Origin: Mesorhizobium sp. M4B.F.Ca.ET.203.01.1.1
GTDB taxonomy: Bacteria; Pseudomonadota; Alphaproteobacteria; Rhizobiales; Rhizobiaceae
Assembly (NCBI RefSeq): GCF_004791025.1
Contig: NZ_SRUO01000014.1
Location: 1-64,000, forward strand
DNA length: 64,000 bases
Direction of reading: 5' to 3'
The number at the start of each line of letters is the position of its first letter. Position 1 is the first letter of the stretch. Positions 8,609 through 17,302 of this stretch are shown here, piece after piece. The notes under the pieces were generated by a model, which was given only the letters and a program-made list of their open reading frames with translations, did not search any database and had not been told where the DNA came from. Position numbers and translations under genes: made by a program.

Positions 8609-9571
8609 ATGAAATCTGTGATCCGAACTGCGTCCATCGCCGCCGCGGCCCTGGCGCTCGGCCTGTCGGCGAGCGCGATCGCGCGCGCCGACGACAAGCC
8701 GACGCTGGCCTTCGTCGTCAACGGCGCATCCGACTTCTGGAAGGCGGCGGAAGCCGGCGTGAAGAAGGCGCAAGGCGAGCTGCCGGACTACAATCTGGAG
8801 CTGAAATATCCGGAGCAGTCGTCCGTCGCCATCCAGCAGCGGCTGATGGATGACCTGGTGACGGCCGGCGTCAAGGGCATCATGGTCTCCGCCGTCGACC
8901 CCAAGACCTCGACCGACGGGCTGAACAAGATCGCGTCCCAGACGGCGCTGTTCACCACCGATTCGGACGCCCCGCAGACCAAGCGCGTCGCCTATATCGG
9001 CTCGTCCAACGTCGATGCCGGCAAGCAGGCGGCCGAGATCGCCAAGAAGGCGATGCCGGACGGCGGCAAGTGCCTCGGCTTCGTCGGCCTGCTCGGCGCC
9101 GACAACGCCAAGGAACGCATCCAGGGCATGAAGGACGGGCTCGCCGGCACCAAGATCGAACTGGTGGACGTGCGCGGCGACGACATCGACCAGGCACGCG
9201 CCAAGAAGAACGTCGAGGACGCGCTGGTCGCCAGCCCCGACATCACCTGCATGGTCGGCTTCTATTCCTACAACACGCCGCGCATCTATGAGGCGCTGCG
9301 CGACGCCGGCAAGCTCGGCCAGATCACCGTCGTCGGCTTCGATGACGATCCGATCACGCTGGGTGGCGTCAAGGAAGGCACCGTTGCCGCCACCGTGGTG
9401 CAGCAGCCGTTCGAGTGGGCCTATCAGGGCATGAAGCTGATGGCCGCCTATCTCAAGGGCGACAAGTCGGGCATCCCGGAGGGCGGCCTGATCATCGTGC
9501 CGACCAAGATCATCGGCAAGGACGATGTCGACGCCTACGCCGCGAACCTCAAGGCGATGGCCGGCAAGTAG
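8609..9571 (+). CDS. Sugar ABC transporter, periplasmic binding protein
   Basis: A 320-residue type I (ribose/galactose-like) binding protein with a clear signal peptide, cleaved after about residue 26 (ASAIARA-DDKP). The mature part has the two-lobe fold signature, including LVTAGVKGIMVSAVDPKTS and ITVVGFDDDPITLGGV. It captures a sugar in the periplasm for the following ATPase and permease. The sugar cannot be read from sequence. The ATG is preceded by AAGGGAGG. Confidence 0.9.
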   Translation: MKSVIRTASIAAAALALGLSASAIARADDKPTLAFVVNGASDFWKAAEAGVKKAQGELPDYNLELKYPEQSSVAIQQRLMDDLVTAGVKGIMVSAVDPKTSTDGLNKIASQTALFTTDSDAPQTKRVAYIGSSNVDAGKQAAEIAKKAMPDGGKCLGFVGLLGADNAKERIQGMKDGLAGTKIELVDVRGDDIDQARAKKNVEDALVASPDITCMVGFYSYNTPRIYEALRDAGKLGQITVVGFDDDPITLGGVKEGTVAATVVQQPFEWAYQGMKLMAAYLKGDKSGIPEGGLIIVPTKIIGKDDVDAYAANLKAMAGK

Positions 9572-9585
9572 GACGACGCCCGTTT

Positions 9586-9647
9586 CGCCGGCTCAGGGAC
9601 CTGCCTTGAGCCGGCGATCATATTGACGGGCCCGCGAAGGCCCGTCA
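9586..9647 (+). promoter_or_regulatory. Two strong hairpins between binding protein and ATPase genes
   Basis: CGCCGGCTCA (9586-9595) pairs perfectly with TGAGCCGGCG (9607-9616). A second stem, TGACGGGCC (9624-9632) with GGCCCGTCA (9639-9647), follows. No U-run follows either, so they look more like mRNA-stabilising or partial-termination stems that keep the binding protein more abundant than the downstream components. Confidence 0.6.
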
Positions 9648-9685
9648 GTCTGAGGCCAAACGCCCACCGGCTGCTGTCAGGCGTG

Positions 9686-11257
9686 ATGAATTATTCCGAC
9701 GTATCCATTGCTCAATCCGCGATCGCTCCGTTCCTGAGCCTGGACGGCGTGCGCAAGACCTATCCCGGCGTAGTGGCGCTGGACGGCTTTTCCATGGAGG
9801 TGCGGCCGGGCGAGGTGATCGGCCTGGTCGGCGAAAACGGCGCCGGCAAATCGACGCTGATGAAGATCCTCGGCGGCGTGACGCGGCCGGATACCGGCAC
9901 CATCACCGTCGATGGCGTCGCGCATGATGGGCTCACCGTCGAGGCCAGCATCGGTTCCGGCATTGCCTTCGTGCACCAGGAACTCAACCTGTTCGAGAAC
10001 CTCGACGTCGCCGCCAACATCTTCTTCGGCCGCGAGCCGCTGAAGGCTGGGCCGCTGAAGCTCGTCGACCGCTCGAAGCTGCGCGAGATGGTGGCGCCGC
10101 TGCTGAAGCGCGTCGGCGCCAATTTCTCAGCCGACGCGCCGGTCGCCTCGCTGTCGCTCGCCCAGCAGCAGATGGTCGAGATCGCCAAGGCGCTGTCGAT
10201 CAAGGCGCGGCTTGTGATCCTCGACGAGCCGACCTCCAGCCTGCCGATCGCCGAGACCGAGAAGCTGCTCGACGTCATCAAGGCGCTGAAGGCGGAAGCC
10301 ATCAGCGTCATCTTCATCTCGCATCGGCTGCACGAGGTCGAACGCGTCGCCGACCGCGTCGTCGTGCTGCGCGACGGCATGCTCGCCGGCACGCTGCCGA
10401 AAAACCAGATCAATCACGACCAGATGGTCAAGCTGATGATTGGCCGCATGCTGAAGGAACGCGAGCGGGTCTCGGATTCCGCGCATGCGCCGGGCGGCAC
10501 GGCGCTCTCGGCCAGGGCCGTGCGCACCAGCGCCTATCCGGAACGCCCGGTCGATCTGGACGTCCGCCACGGCGAAATCCTCGGTTTTGCCGGGTTGGTC
10601 GGTTCCGGCCGCACCGAGCTGGCGCGGGTGCTGTTCGGCATCGACGAGCGCTTCGGCGGCAGCGTGACGCTGGATGGCAAGACGCTGAAGCTCGGGTCCG
10701 CCGCCGACGCTGTCGCGAGCGGCATCTTCCTGGTGCCGGAGGACCGCAAGCTGACCGGCATCCTGCTCGACCTCTCGATCGCCGAGAACATCTCGCTGCC
10801 CAACCTGCCGGCGCATGCGAAGCATCAGCTGGTGTCGACCAGCGCCGAGATCGCCACCGCCGAGAAGCAGAAGAGCAATCTCGGCATCAAGGCGCCGTCG
10901 GTCGCGACCCGCACCGGCACGCTGTCGGGCGGCAACCAGCAGAAGGTGGTGCTGGCCAAATGGCTGGCGATGAACCCCAAGGTGATGATCCTCGACGAGC
11001 CGACGCGCGGCATCGACATCGGCGCCAAGGCCGAGATCTACGGGCTGATGCGGGCGCTGGCCGATGCCGGCGTCGCGGTGCTGATGATCTCCAGCGATAT
11101 GGAAGAAGTGATCGGGGTGTCGGACCGCATCGCGGTCATGCATGAGGGGCAGATATCCGGCATCCTCGAGAAGGACGACTTCAGCCAGGAGAACGTGCTT
11201 CGGCTGGCGGTGGGCAAGAAGCCGCTGCCGGCCCAGGCGGTGGGAGGAGCGCAATGA
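9686..11257 (+). CDS. Sugar ABC transporter, tandem ATP-binding protein
   Basis: A 523-residue RbsA/MglA-type protein with two ABC domains. The first has Walker A GENGAGKSTL, signature LSLAQQQ and Walker B LVILDEPTS. The second has the degenerate Walker A GLVGSGRTEL, signature LSGGNQQKV and VMILDEPTRGID. The start at 9686 was chosen because the family begins close to this residue; the frame extends upstream to 9623 through the hairpin. It overlaps the permease gene by four bases. Confidence 0.9.
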   Translation: MNYSDVSIAQSAIAPFLSLDGVRKTYPGVVALDGFSMEVRPGEVIGLVGENGAGKSTLMKILGGVTRPDTGTITVDGVAHDGLTVEASIGSGIAFVHQELNLFENLDVAANIFFGREPLKAGPLKLVDRSKLREMVAPLLKRVGANFSADAPVASLSLAQQQMVEIAKALSIKARLVILDEPTSSLPIAETEKLLDVIKALKAEAISVIFISHRLHEVERVADRVVVLRDGMLAGTLPKNQINHDQMVKLMIGRMLKERERVSDSAHAPGGTALSARAVRTSAYPERPVDLDVRHGEILGFAGLVGSGRTELARVLFGIDERFGGSVTLDGKTLKLGSAADAVASGIFLVPEDRKLTGILLDLSIAENISLPNLPAHAKHQLVSTSAEIATAEKQKSNLGIKAPSVATRTGTLSGGNQQKVVLAKWLAMNPKVMILDEPTRGIDIGAKAEIYGLMRALADAGVAVLMISSDMEEVIGVSDRIAVMHEGQISGILEKDDFSQENVLRLAVGKKPLPAQAVGGAQ

Positions 11258-12249
11258 GCAAGAAAGATCTCGGCCTGCTGGTGCTGATCCTGGTGGTCGG
11301 CGCGGTGGTGACGGCCATCAACCCGCGCTTCCTGTTGCCGATCAATCTTGCCAACACCTCCAACCTGATCGGCCTGTTCGGCATCCTGTCGATCGGCCAG
11401 GCCTTCGTCATCATCACCGGCGGCATCGAGCTCTCGGTCGGCTCGGTGGTCGCGCTGCTCGGCACGCTGTTCATCGACTTCATCGCCGTGCGCGAGCTGG
11501 ACTGGCCGCTGGCCTTCGTGCTGATCATCGCGCTCGGCGCCATCATCGGCCTGGTGCATGGCTGGCTGATCACGCGGCTGAAGCTGCAGCCCTTCGTGGT
11601 GACGCTGTGCGGCTTGCTCATCTACCGCGGCGTGGCGCGCTTCTACACCGCCGACGGCACGGCGGGCTTCGCCTTCGGCCAGAATTTCCCGGACCTCGAA
11701 TTCCTCACCGCCGGACGAAGCTACGGCGTGCCGAACAGCTTCATCGCGCTGATCATCATCGCCATCGTCATGTGGGTGGTGCTGCACCGCTCGGTATTCG
11801 GGCGCTATCTCTACGCCATCGGCAAGAACGAGGAAGCGGCGAAATATTCGGGCATTCGCACGGGCCGCATCGTCATGGCGGCCTACGTCATCTGCGGCGT
11901 GCTGACGGCGCTGTCGGCGATCTACTTCGCCATGTACACGCGCTCGATCTCGCCGGCGAGCCACGGCCAGTTCTACGAACTCTATGCCATTGCCGCGGCC
12001 GTGCTCGGCGGCTTCTCGCTGCGCGGCGGCGAAGGCTCGCTGATCGGCGTCATCCTCGGCACGGTGCTGCTGCAGGAGCTGCAGAACCTGGTCAACCTGC
12101 TCGGCATCCCGTCCTCGCTGAACTTCGCCGTGATGGGCGGGGTGATCCTGATCGGCGTGCTCGTCGACCAGCAATGGGGCGTGTTCCGGGCGCGGCGGCA
12201 GATGATCGACGCGACGCGCAGGAACGTCGCCGGCGCACCGGCGGAGTAG
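11254..12249 (+). CDS. Sugar ABC transporter, permease
   Basis: A 331-residue inner-membrane permease of the RbsC/BPD_transp_2 family with about 8-10 hydrophobic segments. It includes the family motif GQAFVIITGGIELSVGSVVA and the loop LFIDFIAVREL. ATGA overlap with the ATPase gene shows translational coupling. It completes the transporter begun at 8609; no dedicated catabolic enzyme follows. Confidence 0.9.
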   Translation: MSKKDLGLLVLILVVGAVVTAINPRFLLPINLANTSNLIGLFGILSIGQAFVIITGGIELSVGSVVALLGTLFIDFIAVRELDWPLAFVLIIALGAIIGLVHGWLITRLKLQPFVVTLCGLLIYRGVARFYTADGTAGFAFGQNFPDLEFLTAGRSYGVPNSFIALIIIAIVMWVVLHRSVFGRYLYAIGKNEEAAKYSGIRTGRIVMAAYVICGVLTALSAIYFAMYTRSISPASHGQFYELYAIAAAVLGGFSLRGGEGSLIGVILGTVLLQELQNLVNLLGIPSSLNFAVMGGVILIGVLVDQQWGVFRARRQMIDATRRNVAGAPAE

Positions 12250-12350
12250 CTTCCTTCGTTCGAGTTCGGCAGGCAGCGGGCAGTTTCAACTTCGCGTGCT
12301 GCCACCCTTTTTCGGACGTTGGCGCTGCCCCTCACCTGCCTGCCGGCATC

Positions 12351-12376
12351 CTCTCCCCGTATAGTGACGGGGAGAG
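12351..12376. repeat. Palindromic intergenic element, copy 1
   Basis: CTCTCCCCGT and ACGGGGAGAG form perfect 10-base arms around a six-base loop. A copy in inverse orientation lies at 12446-12473. The 12250-12566 stretch between the permease and phnN holds no gene. Confidence 0.75.
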
Positions 12377-12445
12377 GGGCGCTCTCTTCGATGATTTCGC
12401 CAATTTCGAATGTTGCTAGAAAGGCGCCGAGGCTGCGGTCAGCCC

Positions 12446-12473
12446 TTTCTCCCCGTCACTATACGGGGAGAAA
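12446..12473. repeat. Palindromic intergenic element, copy 2 (inverted)
   Basis: The arms TTTCTCCCCGT and ACGGGGAGAAA surround the loop CACTAT, the reverse complement of the ATAGTG loop in copy 1. Together the two copies bracket about 70 bases, as in rhizobial intergenic mosaic elements. They may also end convergent transcripts of the ABC and phn operons. Confidence 0.75.
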
Positions 12474-12566
12474 TGCCCGGCAGGGCAATGAGGGGGCGGC
12501 GCCGACATCAACAAGTCTCGGCTCAACCTCTCACATGCAAGCCGGGATCACCTGAATCAATTCGCC

Positions 12567-13196
12567 TCAGATCATGCTGGACAAATCCGAAAACGCCATC
12601 GCCTTGCGCAGCACCTCGGCGAAGCGCTCGCCGGCGATGTCCTTGGCGCCGCTGTTGTCGATCGAGGTGACGTCCGGTCCGGAGAGCGCGATGCTGGCGC
12701 TGCGCGCCAGGCGCGCCAGGACCTCGCCACGCGATTCGCGGCCGCGGGCTGCCAGCCGCTCGGCGAGGATTTCCGGCGTCGCGGTGATCTCGACCACCGC
12801 CAGATTGGCGTAACGCTCGCGCAGCGCCGGAATAACAGACCGCGAGACGTTGGCGACGGCGACATGACCGTTGGCGACCGCCCAGTCGACATCGGCGGGC
12901 AGGCCGTAGCGCAAGCCGTGGGCGTCCCAGCACAAGGCGAAGGCGCCGTCGGCCTCGGCCTCGGCGAAGGCGGCATCGGCCAGCGTATCGTGGTCCTCGC
13001 TCGCCGCGTCGCTCGGGCGGGTGATGACGCGGCGCACGAATTCGAGCCGCGTCTCGTCGGCGAAGCGGCCCTTTGCATAGCCGATCACCGTGTCCTTGCC
13101 GGCGCCGCTCGGACCGACCACGGCGACGAAGACGCCGTTGCGGATCGGGAATCTCTCGGCCGACAATTCGCGTTCGAGCAGGGCCGAGACCATCAT
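12567..13196 (-). CDS. phnN: Ribose 1,5-bisphosphokinase
   Basis: A 209-residue kinase of the guanylate-kinase-like fold with P-loop VGPSGAGKDTVIG near residue 30 and the downstream RRVITRPSD motif typical of PhnN. It makes phosphoribosyl diphosphate from ribose 1,5-bisphosphate, the last step of the carbon-phosphorus lyase pathway. The start overlaps the phnM stop in an ATGA. The lyase core genes are not in this window. Confidence 0.9.
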   Translation of the reverse strand: MMVSALLERELSAERFPIRNGVFVAVVGPSGAGKDTVIGYAKGRFADETRLEFVRRVITRPSDAASEDHDTLADAAFAEAEADGAFALCWDAHGLRYGLPADVDWAVANGHVAVANVSRSVIPALRERYANLAVVEITATPEILAERLAARGRESRGEVLARLARSASIALSGPDVTSIDNSGAKDIAGERFAEVLRKAMAFSDLSSMI

Positions 13197-14332
13197 GCGA
13201 CCCGGCGCCCCTGGCGCCAGACGGTGCGCACGACCGGCACATGGTCGTCGACGCGCACGCGCACCAGATCGGCGCGCCGGCCCTCCTCGATCACGCCGCG
13301 GTCACTGAGACCGACCGCCTCGGCCGGGTTCCTTGACACCATCGCCACCGCCTGCGGCAGGGAAATGCCCTCGACCATATCGCCAAGGAAGAATGCCGAC
13401 TGGATCAGGCTGAAGGGAATGTAGTCGGACGACAAGATGTCGAGCAGGCCCTCGCCGGCCAACGTGCGGGCCGAGACGTTGCCGGAATGCGAGGCGCCGC
13501 GCATGACGTTGGGCGCACCCATCAGCACACCGAGGCCGGCCGCCTTGGAGGCCCGCGCCGCTTCCTCCGTGGTCGGGAACTCGGCGACGCGCACGCCCTG
13601 CTCGATCGCTTCCTCGACATGGCCGGCGGTGGCGTCGTCATGGCTGGCCAGCACAATGCCGCGTTCGTGGCAGGAGGCGGAAATGAAGATGCGGTTCGGA
13701 CCGGAATTCATCGCCGATTCCGCCATGCGCTTCTCGCAGAATTTCTGGAAGTCGCGATCGGAGAGCTTCAGCTTGCGCTGGTAGTAATAGGCATAGGTTT
13801 CGAGATTGACGAACTGGCGCTGTCCCGGAGCATGGTCCATCAGCGACGCCAGCTTCACCCGCTCGTCGGTCTCGAAATTGGCGAAAGCCTTCAGGCAGTC
13901 CGGCGCCGAGACCTCGCAGCGCAGATGGATGAAATGGTCGGCCCTGAGCCGCTCCTGCGCGACGCTGTCCTCAATGGCGTCGGCCAGCTTGCGGATGTCG
14001 GCTGAAGTGAGGTCGGCGTCCTCGTCCATGCCGACGCGCAAGGCATCGAGCACGGTGGTGATGCCGGCGGTCGCCACCTGCGCGTCATGGGCAAGCACGG
14101 CGGCAATCGGGTTCCAGCGCACCTTAGGGCGCGGCGCGTAGTGGCCTTCGAGATGGTCGGTGTGCAGTTCCACCAGGCCGGGGATGATGTAGTCGCCGCC
14201 CATGTCCTCGCCGGCGCGGGCAGCGCCCGGGTCGATGGCTGCGATCAAGCCGTCACGCAGCACCAGCGAGCCCTCGACGATCTCGTCGGCAAGCACGATG
14301 CGGGCATTGGTGAGAACGGTCTCGGCGGTCAT
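13193..14332 (-). CDS. phnM: Ribose 1-methylphosphonate 5-triphosphate diphosphatase
   Basis: A 379-residue amidohydrolase-fold enzyme. The metal-binding motif is VELHTDHLEGHY near residue 55. The segment FIHLRCEVS and LASHDDATAGHVEE supply further ligands, and NVMRGASHSGN is a PhnM signature. It removes diphosphate from the triphosphate intermediate of phosphonate breakdown. AAGGA precedes its ATG. It lies between the DUF1045 gene and phnN on the same strand. Confidence 0.92.
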   Translation of the reverse strand: MTAETVLTNARIVLADEIVEGSLVLRDGLIAAIDPGAARAGEDMGGDYIIPGLVELHTDHLEGHYAPRPKVRWNPIAAVLAHDAQVATAGITTVLDALRVGMDEDADLTSADIRKLADAIEDSVAQERLRADHFIHLRCEVSAPDCLKAFANFETDERVKLASLMDHAPGQRQFVNLETYAYYYQRKLKLSDRDFQKFCEKRMAESAMNSGPNRIFISASCHERGIVLASHDDATAGHVEEAIEQGVRVAEFPTTEEAARASKAAGLGVLMGAPNVMRGASHSGNVSARTLAGEGLLDILSSDYIPFSLIQSAFFLGDMVEGISLPQAVAMVSRNPAEAVGLSDRGVIEEGRRADLVRVRVDDHVPVVRTVWRQGRRVA

Positions 14333-14352
14333 TTCAAATCGTCCTTGGTAAT

Positions 14353-14393
14353 CAGGCAGTTTGGTCTCAAGCAGTTTGGTCTCAGGCAGTTTT
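14353..14393. repeat. 15-base tandem repeat at the end of the DUF1045 gene
   Basis: Two full 15-base units of the form CARGCAGTTTGGTCT (14353-14382) are followed by a partial third (14383-14393). The last unit carries the stop codon of the DUF1045 gene, so the array looks like a small duplication of the gene's 3' end in front of phnM. Confidence 0.7.
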
Positions 14394-15089
14394 CCGGGCC
14401 GGGCGGCGTCCTAGCGCGTGGTGGGACAGCACCATGAACGGGGCGCCCGGTTCGGTTTCGACGAACAGCGTCAGCGCATCGACCGGCACCGGCCGCAGCA
14501 GCACTTCCGTGAACAGGCTGTCGATTGCTGCGCGCAGACGAGGGCTTTCCTGTGACGCGACACGGCCGGACAGCGTCATATGAAAGCGGAAGGTCTCGAA
14601 GACGTAAGGGTAGCCCCATTGGCAGAGGTTGCGGAACTCGTCCGGCTTCAGCGAATCTGGGCTGCGGCGCTCGATCTCGGCCTCGGTCAGCGGCGCGCGG
14701 AAGCGGTCGAAGGCGAGCACCACATCGCCGGCGAAGCGGTTGAGCGCCGGCACCGGCGCTTGCGGCACCAGCGCGAAGAAACCGTCGATCTGGCCGACGA
14801 TCAGGCGCGGGATGGTAACCGGCTGGGCCGCCTCGGCGAAGCTGTCGAGCGCCGCGCGCAGCGTGGCTTCGGTCTCGTTCTCAGCCAACCTGAAGGGCGC
14901 CTTCAGCGTCGCGTGAAAGCCGTAGCGGCGGGCCGAGGCGGTGTGGAAGGCTACTTCGGCCGCCGACAGCTCACCCACGGCCTCGACCGGCCGGGTGGCG
15001 GCGCCGAACGGGTCGCGTCCCAGCCAATTGGCGGCGATCCGCGCCAGCGGCTCGTCCTGGCTTGGGGTGAAATAGATGGCGTAGCGCAT
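14382..15089 (-). CDS. DUF1045 protein, 2H-phosphoesterase-like, phosphonate cluster
   Basis: A 235-residue protein with two H-x-T-L motifs, FHATLKAPFRL (about residue 58) and FHMTLSGRV (about residue 172), the catalytic pair of 2H phosphoesterases. Family members are found in carbon-phosphorus lyase operons and are called putative phosphonate metabolism proteins. It is the first gene of this three-gene unit. Its exact reaction is not known to me; hydrolysis of a cyclic ribose phosphate would suit the fold and the pathway. Confidence 0.82.
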   Translation of the reverse strand: MRYAIYFTPSQDEPLARIAANWLGRDPFGAATRPVEAVGELSAAEVAFHTASARRYGFHATLKAPFRLAENETEATLRAALDSFAEAAQPVTIPRLIVGQIDGFFALVPQAPVPALNRFAGDVVLAFDRFRAPLTEAEIERRSPDSLKPDEFRNLCQWGYPYVFETFRFHMTLSGRVASQESPRLRAAIDSLFTEVLLRPVPVDALTLFVETEPGAPFMVLSHHALGRRPARKTA

Positions 15090-15239
15090 AAGAAGTCCTC
15101 GTCAGACCCGTTGCCATAGGTGATTTCCATGACGGATTGACGAAGCTTACGATGGTTTTCGGTGGCAAATCGGCCAGGCAGGTCCTTAGCCGACGATTCT
15201 TCCGTGCTGGACCAATGGCTTCAGCGCAATGCAGGAGGC

Positions 15240-16052
15240 TCAGGCCTTCATCAGCCATTCGTGCTCGGGCGCGTTGTGGAACTTCCAGGTGCGCTTCGGC
15301 CCGGCCATGACGTTGAGATAGTAGAGATCGTAGCCGTGGCAGGCGGCGCATGGGTGGTAGCCCTTCGGCACCAGCACCACGTCGCCGTCCTCGATCGCCA
15401 TCGCCTCGTCCAGCTCGCGCTCGCCATTCCTGCCGGCGTCGGTATAGACGCGCTGGAAGGCAAAGCCTTGCGGCGGGTTGAGACGGTGGTAGTAGGTTTC
15501 CTCGAGATAGGACTCCGCGGGGGGATTGTCCCGGTCGTGCTTGTGCGGCGGATAGCTGGAGGTGTGACCGCCCGGCGTGATGACCTCGACCACCAGCAAC
15601 GAGTCGGCCGGCTTGCCTTCGGGCAGAATGTTGGTGACGTAGCGCGTATTGGTGCCCTTGCCGCGCACCTCCTGGCCGAGATCCCGCGGAGCGATGACGC
15701 GGGCCGGCAGGCCGCCACCCAGGCCGGGCGCCGAACAGACGGCGAGTTCCAGCTCGGTATCGGCGGTCACTGACCAGTTGGACCCCTCGGGCACATAGAC
15801 CGACCAGGGCTTGCCCTCGAACGGCGACATGCGCTCGCCGAGCAGGCCGAGATCCGTGCCGGCGGCGGACGCCTTGCCCTTGCCGGTGACGAAGACCAGG
15901 CAGACCTCGCGGTCGGCCGTTTCACCCGAAGCCGTCTCGCCCGCTTTCAGCCGATGAAGATCGAAGCCGACATAGGTCCAGCCGGCGCTTTGCGGCGTGA
16001 CGTGGGCGACGCGGCCGTGGCCCTTGTCGGCCTTGACGAGCAGTTTGGACAT
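15240..16052 (-). CDS. iolB: 5-deoxy-glucuronate isomerase
   Basis: A 270-residue bicupin of inositol catabolism that converts 5-deoxyglucuronate to 2-deoxy-5-keto-gluconate. The motif SSYPPHKHDRDNPP with its metal-binding histidines, EETYYHRLNPPQGFAFQRVY and the HPCAACHGYDLYYLN segment are characteristic. The ATG at 16052 was chosen for its GGAG site; a longer frame runs upstream over the next gene. It is the last gene of an iolC-iolD-iolE-iolB row. Confidence 0.94.
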   Translation of the reverse strand: MSKLLVKADKGHGRVAHVTPQSAGWTYVGFDLHRLKAGETASGETADREVCLVFVTGKGKASAAGTDLGLLGERMSPFEGKPWSVYVPEGSNWSVTADTELELAVCSAPGLGGGLPARVIAPRDLGQEVRGKGTNTRYVTNILPEGKPADSLLVVEVITPGGHTSSYPPHKHDRDNPPAESYLEETYYHRLNPPQGFAFQRVYTDAGRNGERELDEAMAIEDGDVVLVPKGYHPCAACHGYDLYYLNVMAGPKRTWKFHNAPEHEWLMKA

Positions 16053-16066
16053 TTTTGTCTCCTCGA

Positions 16067-16279
16067 TCATTCCTTCGGTTCGGCCGGAGGCTTGGCCTCT
16101 TCGGCCGGCTTGTAGAGATAGAAGAACTGCCAGACGGCATAGCCGGCGAAGCCGAGCGCGATGACGCCCCAGAAAGGCGTGCCGGAAGCGAACTCCATCA
16201 CCGACCAGGCCAGGCAGACAGCCACCACGGCGATGCGCCGCCACAGCGGCCGGAAGAAGGGATGCTCATAGTCTTTCAT
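16067..16279 (-). CDS. Small two-helix membrane protein inside the iol cluster
   Basis: A 70-residue protein beginning MKDYEHPFFRPLWRR. It has two hydrophobic helices (IAVVAVCLAWSVMEFA and FWGVIALGFAGYAVWQFFYLY) and a charged tail rich in Glu, Lys and Pro. It sits 14 bases upstream of iolB and is probably cotranscribed with it. It may belong to a DUF3329-like group, but I am not certain; no enzymatic role is apparent. Confidence 0.7.
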   Translation of the reverse strand: MKDYEHPFFRPLWRRIAVVAVCLAWSVMEFASGTPFWGVIALGFAGYAVWQFFYLYKPAEEAKPPAEPKE

Positions 16280-16345
16280 CGCGCGCCAATCCCGGATTTA
16301 GCCAAAGTGCATCAGATAGACCGTGCGCCCTGACTAATCCACCGT

Positions 16346-17260
16346 TCAGGCCGGAAAACCCTGCGTCTCCACCGTGTAGCCGGCGGCGCTCATCACCCGC
16401 ATCAGCTCCTTGTAACCGACCTGGGCCATCCTGAGCGGAGGGTTGGGCTTCGGATCCTGCTCGGCCTCGACGACGAACCAGCCTTCATAGCCATGGTCGG
16501 CGAACCGCTGCACAATGGCGCCGAAATCCAACGACCCGTCGCCAGGCACGGTGAAGGCGCCGAGCGCCACGGCATCGAGGAAGGACTGCCTGGTGCGGTC
16601 GAGTCTGTCGATCACGCCCATGCGCACGTCCTTCACATGGACGTGGTTGATGCGCTTGTGGTGGTTGTCGATGGCGCGCAGCACGTCGCCGCCGGCGAAG
16701 GCGAGATGGCCGGCGTCGAGCAGCAGCGGAATGCCTTCGCCGGAGTGGCGCATGAAGGCGTCAAGCTCCGGCTCGGTCTCGACGACCGCCGCCATGTGGT
16801 GGTGGTAGGACAGCGGCATGCCCTGCTCGGCGCACCATTCGCCGAATTCGGTCAGGCGCCTGCCATAGGCCTTCATTTCGTCGCCGGAGAGCTTCGGCTT
16901 GGTGGCGAGCGGCTTCGAACGGTCACCCTGGATGGAGCGGCCGACCTCGCCATAGACGATGCAGGGCGCGTTGACCGCCTTGAACAGGTCGATCATCGGC
17001 TGGATGCGGTCCTTGTTCCTGGCCATCTCCTCTTCGACCAGCGTGCCTGAGAACCAGCCGCCGCAGAGCGTGACGTCGGCTGCCTTCAGGATCGGCAGCA
17101 TCACTTTGGGATCGTCGGGAAAGCGGCGGCCCTTTTCCATGCCGGTGAAGCCGGCCGAGCGCGACTGGCGCAGACACTCCTCCAGCGACACGTCATCGCT
17201 CAGTTCCACCAGATCGTCGTTCCACCACGCGATGGGGGACATGCCCAGTTTGGCTTTCAA
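16346..17260 (-). CDS. iolE: Myo-inosose-2 dehydratase
   Basis: A 304-residue TIM-barrel protein of the xylose-isomerase-like family. It dehydrates 2-keto-myo-inositol to the trione precursor. Visible motifs include LGMSPIAWWNDDLVEL at the start, LSYHHHMAAVVETE, LLLDAGHLAFAGGD and NHVHVKDVR, which supply metal-binding residues. The best start is a TTG at 17260 with GGAG upstream; the next in-frame ATG is six codons later. It lies downstream of iolD. Confidence 0.93.
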   Translation of the reverse strand: MKAKLGMSPIAWWNDDLVELSDDVSLEECLRQSRSAGFTGMEKGRRFPDDPKVMLPILKAADVTLCGGWFSGTLVEEEMARNKDRIQPMIDLFKAVNAPCIVYGEVGRSIQGDRSKPLATKPKLSGDEMKAYGRRLTEFGEWCAEQGMPLSYHHHMAAVVETEPELDAFMRHSGEGIPLLLDAGHLAFAGGDVLRAIDNHHKRINHVHVKDVRMGVIDRLDRTRQSFLDAVALGAFTVPGDGSLDFGAIVQRFADHGYEGWFVVEAEQDPKPNPPLRMAQVGYKELMRVMSAAGYTVETQGFPA

Positions 17261-17302
17261 GTCGTCACTCCAATGTCAGTTCGTTGCGAGGCGGAAGCGG
17301 GC

